From: Acanthamoeba lenticulata
Taxonomy: Eukaryota; Discosea; Longamoebia; Acanthamoebidae
NCBI GenBank assembly: GCA_002179805.1
Contig: NAVB01000837.1
Span: 1-21,683, forward strand
Direction of reading: 5' to 3'
Length of the DNA stretch: 21,683 nt
In this document: positions 7,926 to 17,063 of the stretch, one piece after another
How the letters are laid out: each line of letters opens with the position of its first letter
How positions within the stretch are numbered: position 1 is the first letter of the stretch
Notes under the pieces: generated by a model
Seen by the model: the letters and a program-made list of their open reading frames with translations, nothing else
The model's database searches: none
What the model was told of the DNA's origin: nothing
Made by a program: the position numbers and the translations under genes

Positions 7926-10900
7926 TCAAAACTCGGTGATGTCGTCCTGTCATGTGCAGCACAATGATGGTGAAGGTGAGGAGAGAGAGAGAGACAGATG
8001 CACACCAAAGACAGGAAGAGCAGAACGCACGTCAAGAAGGATCGAGTCGTTGACGGGTGATCGCGGAGACGATGATGAAGCCATTGAGGTGGAGAGGCCA
8101 CCGCGCGTCGACGTCTCTTGGTGCCTATGTCCCCAACGCTGTGCTGGCAATGAAGGTCGCGCCGTCGTCTGCCGCTGGGACAGTTGCGGCTCTTCTTCTT
8201 CGCCTTCTTCCCTTTTCTCCTTGCCCTTCTCGTTCCTTTCATTGTCCAACTTCTCTTCGCGGCTGACCTCTTCCTGATGATGATGATGGTGATGATGATC
8301 CTCGTCGCTGTTGTTCTCGTCATTGTCGTCCTCGCGCAGCACCTGTGGCGGCGCCAGCCGCGGCCTCGAATACGTGCAAAACTCGGCGAGCCACGGGAAC
8401 CCGCCCGGGTCTGCACCGCACACACACGCACACACGCGCGTGAGCAGCACGACACGAGGACACGAGGACACGACACACACGCGTACATGGGGCGGCGAGG
8501 AGCGGTCGCAAGCCCGGCCGAAGGAGCGCCATGCGGTGGACGAAAGGCAGGACCTCGGTGGCGGCCACCGACGCCGCGCTGGCGCCGCCGGCGGCAGCCA
8601 CGGCTCGGGCGGCCGTGGCCTCGCGCAGGCCGCGGGCGGCGGCGGCCCGGGCGGCCGTGGCCGCGTGCAGCCGCGGCTTGAACAGCGACCGGTAGCCGTG
8701 GCCCTGGCCCTGGGCGCCCGACGGTGAGCTCTGGCGAGTGGCCCACATGAAGCCGCGGGCCCAGAGGCCGGTGCCGGCGTCGATGGCCTGGAGGTCGTCG
8801 CGGGCGGCCCAGACGGCCTGGAGGCGGTCGGCGTCGGACAGGTAGGCCAGGGCGTCGGCGGCGGCGTCGATGTCGTCGTCCGCGACAAAAGGCGGGAAAT
8901 TTTCGTGTAGAAATTCGGTAAAGCGCGAGGGCTCGACCCCGGCCTGCTCGATGACGCGCTCGGCCTCGTTCTCGGGTCGTCCGTCCTCGTCTCGCTTGTT
9001 GTGGAGCACTTTGCCCAACGCGTGGAAGAGCGACAGCGCCACGTCCCTCTGCGCCCCGTCCACGGCCTCCTCGCTACACGAGAAAAATTATAAATACATT
9101 TAAATATCAAAGAATGCAGAGAATGTAAAATAAAATAAAATAAATAAATAAACATAAAAATTTGGAGAATCACGAACGTGAGGACGTTGCGCGGGCCGGA
9201 GAGGAACTGGAGGGCGTTGATGGCCGAGCGAAGGTCGCCGCCACAGGAGCGGGCCAGCGAGTTGACGCCCGTGTTGTGCCCGCGCGTGGCCTTTCCGGCG
9301 CCCTGCCAGCCCTCGCGTCCTGCGATCCGCGCCAGCACCTTGGCCGCCCGCGTCGGCGGCACTCCCGCGATTCTGCCAAAATAATAACAAAAAAATTGTA
9401 TTATTTTTAGTTAAATTAGAATTAAAATAAAATTATAAATGAGGAAGAAGAAGCGACGGACTTGATGTGGCGGTAGGCCGGGTGGGAGGTGACGTCGGTG
9501 GGCAGCAGCCGGAAGAGCGGCGAGTTGCCCAGCGAGTCGTCGCTCACGATCAGCACCACGGGGGACCGCATCCCGGGCGCTCGCAGATGATGCCCCAGCT
9601 CCTCCTGCACAACGGATAAATAAATAAAACTTATTTAAATAATTTAAATAAAAACTACGAATAAAGGAAGGATAAAAGAAGAAGAAGAAGAAGAAGGACC
9701 TGGAAGGTGCGGAGGGCGGGCGCGTGGGCGAGGTAGGGCAGGTCCTCGATCAGCACGATCCGCTTCCCGCCCGCTCCTTCGGTTGAAGAAGAAGACGATG
9801 ACGACGAAGATGATGATGATGATGAAGATGAAGAGGACGTAGAAGCGCCGACGACGGTGGTGCAGAGGGCCGGGTAGCGCTCGGTGCGGCGCAGGAATGC
9901 CCGGAATTCCTGGATGGGCGCCGTGTACGGCAGCGCCAGCTTGCCTGCGTGTGCCCACAGCCGAGGACATGAGCGTGTGTGTGTGCGGTGCGCGCGCGTG
10001 TGCGTGTGCGGGAGCACGCACTGTCGGCGTTGGTCCAGGGACACGTGGGCGGGTTGATCCACTCGGTGATCTCGGCCTTGAGCTGCCGCGCCACCACACG
10101 CACCAGCGCCTGTGTGCGTGTGTGTGTGTGTGCCCCACCGCGTGTCAGCGACACGACACGAGCGCACGACACGACACACGGGGAGGGGGGGGAGGACAAA
10201 CCGTCTTGCCGCCGCCAGAGGGCCCGGTGAGGCACAGGAGGCGGCCCGCGCCACGCCCGTTGGCCAGCGCGCGGGCGAGCCACTCGCGCACCTCGGCCAC
10301 GCGCTTCGGGTACACCGCGAGCTCGTCCTCGCTCTGTGTGCGTGTGCGTGTGTGTGTGCGATGTGAGCCGCGCGTGCGTACGTCAAGCGCGTGTGCGGCC
10401 GCAGTTGAGGTGCGTGCGTGCCTGCGGGTCGTATTTTTCGGACCAGAGGCGGTCGCCCTGCGGAGTCGACGTTGCGGACGAGGTCTTGGCCTTGGCCTTG
10501 GAGGAGGTCGTCGCGCGTCGCTTTGTCGACGCTTTGGACGACGAAGAAGATGATGACGAAGAAGACGAAGAAGACGAGGATGAAGAGGACATGACGGCGT
10601 AGGGCCGCTTGCCCGTGGCGGTGGTTGCGGTGGCACGACTCGACGGTGCCTGCGTGGACGACATCGAGGGCGTCGATGATGAAGAAGACGAAGACGACGA
10701 CGATGATGAAGTGGCCGCGCGGGTGTAGCGCGTGAACTTGCCCGCCGCCCGCTTGGGCGAGAGCCACTGCTGCTGCTGCTGCTGCTGCTGCTGCCCACTT
10801 GTACTGCTGCTGCTGCCGTTGGTCTCGAGGCCATTCTCATCCTCGTTATCTTCATCTTCGTTGTCGTCTTGTTCCTCGTCATGATCTTCATCTTCTTCTT

Positions 10901-12227
10901 CGTCATCGTCATCATCGTCGATTCGGATCTCCACACGCGGCTTCGTCGTCGTCGTTGATGATGAAGAAGACGAACGGAGGCCGTTGGAGGAAGAGGCCAA
11001 AGTGGCGGTGGCGCTGGTGGAGGGTCGGGCCCGGGCGGACGCCGCCTTGGACGGGGCCGGGACGCCGCGCGCCTTTGCCGACGCCGCCGACGTCCACGCC
11101 GACAGCGACGAGGACGATGACGACGACGATGAAGATGATGATGAAGAAGATGACGAGCGCGTGGTGGTGGCGGGCTTGCCGGACGCACGTGTGGTGGCGG
11201 CGGCGGCCACCGACGCGGCGGGATTGCGGCTCCGTGCGCGCGACGATGATGAAGATGACGATGAAGAAGACGAGGTTGTTGGTGCTGACGACGCCGCTGA
11301 TGACGATGACGACGCCGGGCGGGTCGAAGAGGGTCGCCTGGCTGCCGTCTCCAAAGGGGTAGCCGAGGGCCTGTTGCGCGTCGTGGCGGATGATGATGAG
11401 GAAGAGGAAGGTCGTCCCTTGCCGTTATGCGAGGACGAGGACCGCAGTGTGGTGCTGGTAGTTGAGGACGGCAAGTGGAGCCGGAACGTCGTCGCTTCTT
11501 CTTCTTCCTCCTCCTCCGCTTCTTCACCATTTTCCTTGTGGTCTTCTTCTTCCTCTTCCTCCTCCTCATCTTCGTCTTCATCTTCGCTTTTCGGCTGATG
11601 CCTCGTGCTGGCGCGTCGCGAGGCCATCGTTGACGACGTCCTTGAAGATGACGATGCTGGAGCGGCACTGCGCGCCGAGCGCGAGGACGAGGATGAACGC
11701 AAGGTTGAGGAGGCCGAGGGCGCTACCACGTCGGAATCGAGGAAGTCATCGTCATCATTAAATGTGATTTGCACGCGCTCTGGTTGCGGCGGTGCCCGTG
11801 GCCTGGCGGAGCTGATGTTGGCGCGCGAAGAGGGCAAGCGGCGCATGGTTGGTGCCGAAGACGAGGAGGACGAGGACGTGGTGGCTGATGTGCGAGAGGA
11901 GGAAGAAGAAGGTCTGGAGGTAGAGTGCCAACGAGAGGCAGATGGAGCAATTCGCTGAGAGGAGCCATTTTGTCGTTGGACAGTGGGCGCCACGCCCGCC
12001 AGTGCCGCAGACCTGCCGCTGGGACGACTCTCCTCTTCCTCTTCCTCATCTTCTTCACCTTCTTCGCCTTGAGTCCCCATTTTGTTGCCATTCGAATCAA
12101 TTAATCGCTGGCCATCTGTACGCGAGGGCGTTAATCGAACGGGCTCACGTGGCGGTTGGCGGGGCTTGCTCAGCTCCTCCATGGCGAGGAAGTTGAGAAT
12201 GTCGTCATCGTCCTCGCCCGCCTGCAT
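7926..12227 (-). CDS. rad17: Rad17, checkpoint clamp-loader large subunit, with a giant low-complexity N-terminus
   Basis: Nine exons (12227-10422, 10333-10202, 10109-10022, 9944-9700, 9604-9462, 9372-9178, 9073-8487, 8410-8031, 7946-7926) give about 1198 aa. Rad17 replaces Rfc1 in a clamp loader that puts the 9-1-1 ring on damaged DNA. Conserved marks include the entry motif DRLWSEKYDPQ then SEDELAVYPKRVAEVREWL (near 592-625), Walker A GPSGGGKT (639-646) and Walker B RIVLIEDLP (737-745). IKIAGVPPTRAAKVL, SCGGDLRSAINALQF and ALGKVLHNKR follow, with a DDITEF end encoded by a 21-nt last exon. Human Rad17 is 681 aa; the excess is mainly the first 590 residues, which are Ser-, Glu/Asp- and Gln-rich. 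Intron 1 has a GC donor. An 18-Ser run interrupts the ATPase domain between Walker A and B, and a DEDHHHHHHHQEE block lies near the C-terminus. Confidence 0.93.
8411..8486 (-). repeat. rad17: Intron with CGTGTC repeats (rad17 intron 7)
   Basis: It begins GTACGCGTGTGTGTCGTGTC, repeats CTCGTGTC, has TGCTCAC as a branch-point-like motif and a GTGTGTGCGTGTGTGTGCG stretch before GTGCAG. Confidence 0.6.
10110..10201 (-). repeat. rad17: Intron with C-tract, GTGTCGTG repeats and (CA)n (rad17 intron 2)
   Basis: It begins GTTTGTCC and a C-tract, then GTGTCGTGTCGTGCGC and TCGTGTCGTGTCGCTGAC, then a (CA)n run into CACAG. Its module order matches the Trk intron at 319-404. Confidence 0.65.
10334..10421 (-). 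other. rad17: GC-AG intron (intron 1 of rad17)
   Basis: The exon ends CCGCAG and the intron begins GCACGC; it ends ACACAG. Reading through gives a stop (GCT TGA) before the next GT donor, and joining at GC places KYDPQ directly before SEDELAV. That reproduces the exact spacing of the human motif KYKPETQHELAV. The boundary is therefore well supported although non-canonical. Confidence 0.75.
10500..12060 (-). repeat. rad17: Trinucleotide-type low-complexity tracts in rad17 exon 1
   Basis: On the minus strand this exon is dominated by TCN serine tracts and GAN acidic tracts. It includes a Ser run next to MSSSS (about 10530-10590), another near 10680-10710, a DDDDDDEEEDED block near 10870-10920, and nine CAG codons (10767-10793, CTG on the plus strand). 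Ser codons are mixed (TCT, TCC, TCG, TCA), so these are old or selected runs and not pure microsatellites, except for the CAG tract. Confidence 0.8.
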
Positions 12228-12338
12228 TCACGGCCTTCGCCTCGTCAACTTTATTTTGTTTTTAATGTGCATTTTTTTTTTTACGGTTCGTTCCCAGAAA
12301 TATTTTGTTGGCAATATATAAACTTTCCCGTTCAAATA
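12228..12338. promoter_or_regulatory. Very short divergent promoter, rad17 / glycosyltransferase
   Basis: Only 111 bp separate the two divergent ATGs. The spacer is T-rich and contains TATATAAA at 12315-12322. That TATA-like element lies just 17 nt before the glycosyltransferase ATG, so if it is a real TATA box, transcription would begin at or after that ATG. It may instead be part of an A/T-rich leader. Confidence 0.45.
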
Positions 12339-13892
12339 ATGGACAAGATAGGCTCTGAGGGGTCCATCTTCGTGTCAATTCCCAGCTACCGCGACCCAGG
12401 TACCACGGTCTGTCGCAAGCACTGCAATTTATGAATAAATCTTCAATTTCTTGTTATGTGTAAAGAATTGGTGCACACAGTCCGGGACCTGTTTGCCAAG
12501 GCGCACAAGCGTGAGCGCGTCTTCGTTGGCATATGCTGGCAGTGGCGACCGGACGAGGACCAACCCCACGTTGATGAATTCAATCAGTTCCTCAACAGCG
12601 AGGCCGACGATCCTACTCGCTCATCGCGCGTGCGCATCGCGTGGGTCGACTGGCGCGACGCCGGCGGCCCTTGTCCTGCCCGCCATATCGCCCAGTCCCT
12701 CTACGCGGGCGAGCACTACCATCTGGCCCTGGATTCTCACATGCGCTTCATCCCCAAGTGCGTCCCGCCTCTCTTCCGTGTAGAGCAAATTGCTAAATGC
12801 TAAATCAAAAAAACGTGTTGCCTTTTGATTAATGGAGATGGGACGCCGTCCTCATCGAGTTGTTGTCGCGCTGCCCGTCGCCCAAGCCGCTGCTGACGGC
12901 CTACCCAGCGCCCTACGAGCGGCCTGACGTTATCACGTCGGACCCGCGACCGCCCTTCCTCTGCGCGCGAGGCTTCGGGCCAGACGACGGCATGCTCCGC
13001 ACCTGCGGCAAGCTCCTCCATCTGCCCCTCCCCGTCTCCGCCTTTGCCTCGACATCCACTTCGACCATTTCATCTTCTTCCTCTACATCGTCTTCTTCAT
13101 CCTCTTCGTCATCATCGCCCGGCCCGCTGCCATCACTGTTCTGGGCCTCTGGCTTCAGCTTCTCGCGCGCCCAAGTCCTGCAGGTCCGGCCTCGCCCTGG
13201 CGGGTGTGTGTCGTGTCGTGTCATGCGCTGTGTGTGCTCAAGCGCGCGTGTGCTGCAGGAGGTGCCCTACGACCCGCACCTGCGGTTCCTGTTCTTCGGG
13301 GAGGAGAGCAGCATGGCCGCGCGGCTGTGGACCCACGGGTGGGACTTCTTCGCGCCGCCGCACCACGTCATTTTCCACCTGTGGAGCCGCGCCTACCGGC
13401 CCACCTTCTGGGAGCTCGACGACCGCGAGCGCCTCCGCGCGCGTTCCCTCCGCCGCGTGCGGTATCTCCTGGGCGCGCTCGAGGGCAGCACAGAGGAGCA
13501 CGAAGCAGATGTACGGCCTGTCATACTCGCGTGCGATGGCCGCCGATTGACTTAGACGCGTGTGCGTGCGTGCGTGCGTGTGGCAGTTGGTGGAGCTGGA
13601 GCGGTACGGCCTGGGCCAAGCGCGCACGCTCGAAGCCTTCCAGCGGCATACAGGCGTCGACTTTCGCGCGCGTCGCATTGCAGACAAGGTTCGCCGTTGT
13701 GCGCGTGTGTCTGTTTGCTCGCGTGTGCGATGCATGTGTGCGGGCGGAGCGGCTGACCGCACGTGTCTGCTGCGCTAGGCCAAATGGGGCGGCCTTCCGC
13801 AGACACTCTTCGTGGAAGGCCTGGCTCAGTTCGCCCTCTCCCTCGCTGGTCTCTCCCTCACCTCTTCCTCCCCTGAACCGTCAGCACCATGA
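12339..13892 (+). CDS. GlcNAc-transferase family protein, similar to Skp1 hydroxyproline GnT (PF11397-type)
   Basis: Six exons (12339-12399, 12466-12757, 12838-13183, 13259-13510, 13587-13688, 13779-13892) give 388 aa. The protein starts straight into the catalytic fold with IFVSIPSYRDPELVHTVRDL and has no signal peptide or membrane helix, as in the cytoplasmic Skp1 GlcNAc-transferase of Dictyostelium. Motifs in order are RVFVGICWQW (about 38-47), GPCPARHIAQSLYAGEHY, and LALDSHMRF with DSH (110-112) in the DXD-like metal/sugar-nucleotide position. Then come GFGPDDGMLR, FWASGFSFS, PYDPHLRFLFFGEESSMAAR and LWTHGWDFFAP. The Skp1 enzyme adds GlcNAc to hydroxyproline in an oxygen-sensing SCF pathway; this family has several paralogues, so the substrate is inferred. 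A Ser/Thr homopolymer is inserted just before the FWASGFSFS motif. Confidence 0.87.
13184..13258 (+). other. Stop-free 75-nt intron (intron 3 of the glycosyltransferase)
   Basis: The segment begins GTCCGG and ends CTGCAG, is a multiple of three and contains no stop in the reading frame. It is called an intron because it interrupts the conserved SRAQVLQ-EVPYDPH junction with GTGTCGTGTCGTG-type sequence seen in other introns here. Retention would add 25 Cys/Arg/Val-rich residues. Confidence 0.7.
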
Positions 13893-14009
13893 TCCCAACA
13901 GAGCATCCCACAAAGGCCAATTTTGATTCCCACTTTTCCAGGATTTTGTAGAATATTTTAAACAAATTAGAAATTAAAATGGAAGATCTTTCTATTATTG
14001 TTTTTAATA

Positions 14010-14015
14010 TTTATT
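14010..14015 (-). terminator. Polyadenylation signal AATAAA for the Miro gene
   Basis: On the minus strand AATAAA lies about 142 nt after the Miro stop codon, in the 264-bp spacer where Miro converges with the glycosyltransferase gene. The motif is seen; its use is inferred from position. Confidence 0.4.
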
Positions 14016-14156
14016 GTTGCTTGGGTGGATCCACAAGAAGGGAAGAGCTTCAGGAAGGAGAGCTGAGACTTAACACACTCTCCTCACGTCGTGGCTCGTC
14101 GTGTCATAATCGAGATGGAATCATGATGATACCTCCTCAAATCACAAGGAGATCGA

Positions 14157-16981
14157 TCAGACCTGCTTGGAGGCGCCCTTGAGATGGCGGTAAAGGAGGA
14201 AACCGCCCACCAGCACTGCCACAGCCCCAAACAGCGCCGCCTGCGGCCACGACGGCATAAGCACCGCGCGCCACGCTCCCCACGCCGCGCCCTCCTGCTC
14301 TCGTCGCCGCGCCCTGTGTTTTGTTTTGTTTTGTTAGTTAATAAATAAATAAATATTGTTTTTGTTGTTTGTTATGAATTTAACTAAATAAAATATTTAA
14401 TTCAAAAAAAATGAACAATGTTATGAGGAAAGTACAGTTGGTGGGCCTTGATGAGGAGAGTCGAGAAGCTGGTGAAGGCCTCCAGCTGGACGCCGCCCTC
14501 GTTCAGGTCGGGCAACGTCATGCCGTCCTGCACACGCGCGCGCGTGAGCACACGACACGGTGCACACGCCGCATGACACACACGTACCGTGTGGTGGAGC
14601 GCCAAATGGAGCACGGGCGCCGCGGTCTCAGGCCCACGCTGGCGGCTCACGGCGGCGGACTCGAGTTGCGCGCCGACATGGGCGGCGTCGGCCAGCCGTC
14701 GCTGGTGAGCGTCGGCCGTCACCGCCGCGTCGTAGAGAACAACGGCGAGGGACGCCTCGTGCAGCCGCGCCGCAGCCGCTTCGGCCTCGTCGAGCCCGAA
14801 CCGGCGCAGAGCCACGTATTTCTCGTTCCCCGAGACGTCGGGCAGGGCGCCCAAGGCCACCACACGCGCCCGCTTGGCCGTCGTCGTCGCTGTCTTTGAT
14901 GATGCTGTAGTCGTCGTGGTTGTCGACGTTGACAGCAGTGTCGAGTCAAGCTCGTGCTGCTTGCCGGTGCTGAGGCTGGTCGTGGCACCGCCGGCATGGC
15001 GCAGAAAGTCGAGAAGGAAGGCGTCGGCGAGGGCGGCCTCACCCACGACGAGGAACAGCTGGGTCGAGGCCTCGCGCCGCGGCCGGAGGGCAATGCCCGC
15101 CTGCGGCTCTTGCTCGAACCCGAGCCATGCGAGGTACTCGAGCGTCGTCCGGTGGTCGCTCACCGTCGTATAGCTGCACGACACGAGCGCACGTATGAGT
15201 GAACCGCACGAGCGCGCGCACACACGCGCGGCAGACGTCAAAAATTACCTCCAGAGGGCGAGCCACTGACGGAGGGAGATGCGCCCAGACGAGCCAGAGG
15301 GATCGCCGCCGGCGACGGTGGCCTGCGTGGCGGTGACAAAGTCGAGTTCGCCAGAGGTCCAGAAGCCCGGCAGCGCGACGTCGGGGACCGTAGCAAACAC
15401 ATCGGCGAGCGAGCCCTCGGCAGTGCCATCGATCGCCAGGCCAGAGCCCTTGTCGACCGCTCGGTAGAGTCCAGCAAAGAAGCTCAATCCCGCCTGCACC
15501 ATACAATTCACCGATGGTAAAAATCAAACAATAATTATGAAAAAAGATTAAAGAGGTGGTACAGGCGTGAGATCGTAGACGTGGCCGGCGGGAGGCGCGG
15601 GGACTGACTGGCACAGGGCCTGCACGTCGACGCGCAGATGGTCATCGTAGCCAAACTGTCGCAGAACTGGTGGTCGTGGCGACATACGACGCAAGAACGA
15701 AAAACAAAACCAACAAAGTAAGATCAGTAATAAAATAAGAATTTTAAACGCGAGACTGGAAGAGGGCGGGCACCGGTCCAGGTGGTCTCGAGGCGGCCCT
15801 TTTGGATGAAGAGGTGGTGGAGGAAGAGAAAGCCGGTGAGAGTGAGGCCGCGGTCGGTGAGGCCGTTCTCCACATTCCCTCGCACAACGTCCTTCACGCC
15901 CTGCAGCTCGGTTGGATCGAGCGAGGCCCCGAAGCAGCGCGCCTGGAACGCGTTGAGCTCGTCGTCCGACAGGATACCGTCCCTGTCCCGCATCGTCAGC
16001 TGTGGGATGAAGTTGATGAAGAAGATGAAGAAGAACGAACCGATCGCGGTCGCACAGCTTAAAGATGCGCTTGAGAGCGTCGACGCACTCATCGCGTAGA
16101 CTTCGCGAAGCGGCGTCGTAGAGCACGGACGTCGGGTAGAGCACGGCGCGCTGAGCGAAGTAAAATACCTCGTGCACGTTGAGGAAGCCCTTGGCGCTGC
16201 ACTCGATGCACGTCTCCACCTCCTAGACGTATTTATTGAGAAAATAAGAAAAACAAATTAAAAGGAATGAAGGATATAAAGGCAGAACCTTGAACTCCTC
16301 CATGATGGGCTCCATGTCCTCCTGCAGCTTGGGATTGGTGAGGTCCTCGCCTCGCGTGTCGATCTTGTTGCCCACGAGGATCACCGGCACCTGTCCGCGG
16401 CCGAGCGGGGTTAGGCCAGTGGCCGCGGAAACAAGAATGGGTTGTGAGAGGGCGCACATGAGGCGCGTGGCACTCCTGGCGTGTGTGTCGGATGTGGCGC
16501 AGCCAGTAGCGGATGCGCTCGGTGACGTTCTCTGCGTCAGCCGCGTAGCAAAGGCACACAACGTCGGCCGTGCGCAGCTGCTGGTCCATCTTGTGCTGAA
16601 ACCGCGCTGAAGGGAAGGAGGAGAGGGACGGTATTGGTGCCAGTTTGCTTTTATGTGGAGGACGGCATGGCGTACATGAGGTATCGATAATGTGCGTAGA
16701 GACTCGATCATTGGTGACCGAAGGAGGAATGGTAAGTTCAGGCACTACCTGATCCACCTGCAAATTATGTAGAAAATTAAAAAGCTGTAGAAAAAACACA
16801 GTAGGGAGGAGGTCGTACCTGCTCTTGAAACGAATCTGCCAGCAAGGTGGCAATAAGAGAAGTTTTGCCAGCACCATCTTGTGAATGAAGATGTCAGCAC
16901 CATTTAGAGCTAAAATTAGAGGAAAATTGGGGAGGTGAACGCACCATCACCCACCAAAACGATGCGGACGTGGTCCTTCAT
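14157..16981 (-). CDS. gemA: Mitochondrial Rho GTPase Miro (GemA/Gem1 family)
   Basis: Twelve exons (16981-16945, 16877-16819, 16757-16676, 16606-16458, 16390-16289, 16222-16041, 15982-15774, 15666-15563, 15493-15249, 15173-14588, 14527-14436, 14313-14157) give 667 aa; Gem1 is 662. The N-terminal GTPase has P-loop GDDGAGKT (11-18), NKID and CSAKG. The first EF-hand loop, 201-212, is canonical (D-R-D-R-D-G-I-L-S-D-D-E), followed by the Miro signature KGRLETTWTVLRQFGYDD. The second EF-hand loop (322-333) is degenerate. EYLAWLGFEQE precedes a second GTPase-like domain whose P-loop is lost (GEAALADA at 434-441). A tail anchor, LFGAVAVLVGGFLLYRHLK, lies at about 643-661. Miro sits in the outer mitochondrial membrane and links Ca2+ and GTP to mitochondrial positioning and inheritance. 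Some introns are as short as 60 nt. Confidence 0.95.
14528..14587 (-). repeat. gemA: 60-nt GC-rich intron with GTGTCGTG and CTCAC (Miro)
   Basis: It begins GTACGTG and ends GTGTGCAG, contains CCGTGTCGTGTGCTCAC and a (CG)n run. It is a multiple of three without an in-frame stop, yet it interrupts the Miro frame between HHT and DGMTLP. Confidence 0.6.
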
Positions 16982-17063
16982 CTTTGTGAGGTTTTTCAAA
17001 GCGTGCTCCTTCAAATCACCTTTCTCAGAGATCGAGCAACGGCCTATCTGCCCTACAAAAAAG

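Noticed and set aside
10145..11668. Long Arg/His/Pro-rich and Asp/Glu-rich ORFs overlapping rad17 exon 1 on both strands
   Set aside because: They are shadows of TCN/GAN codon tracts in the GC-rich exon. They lack any domain, whereas the chosen frame splices into the Rad17 core.
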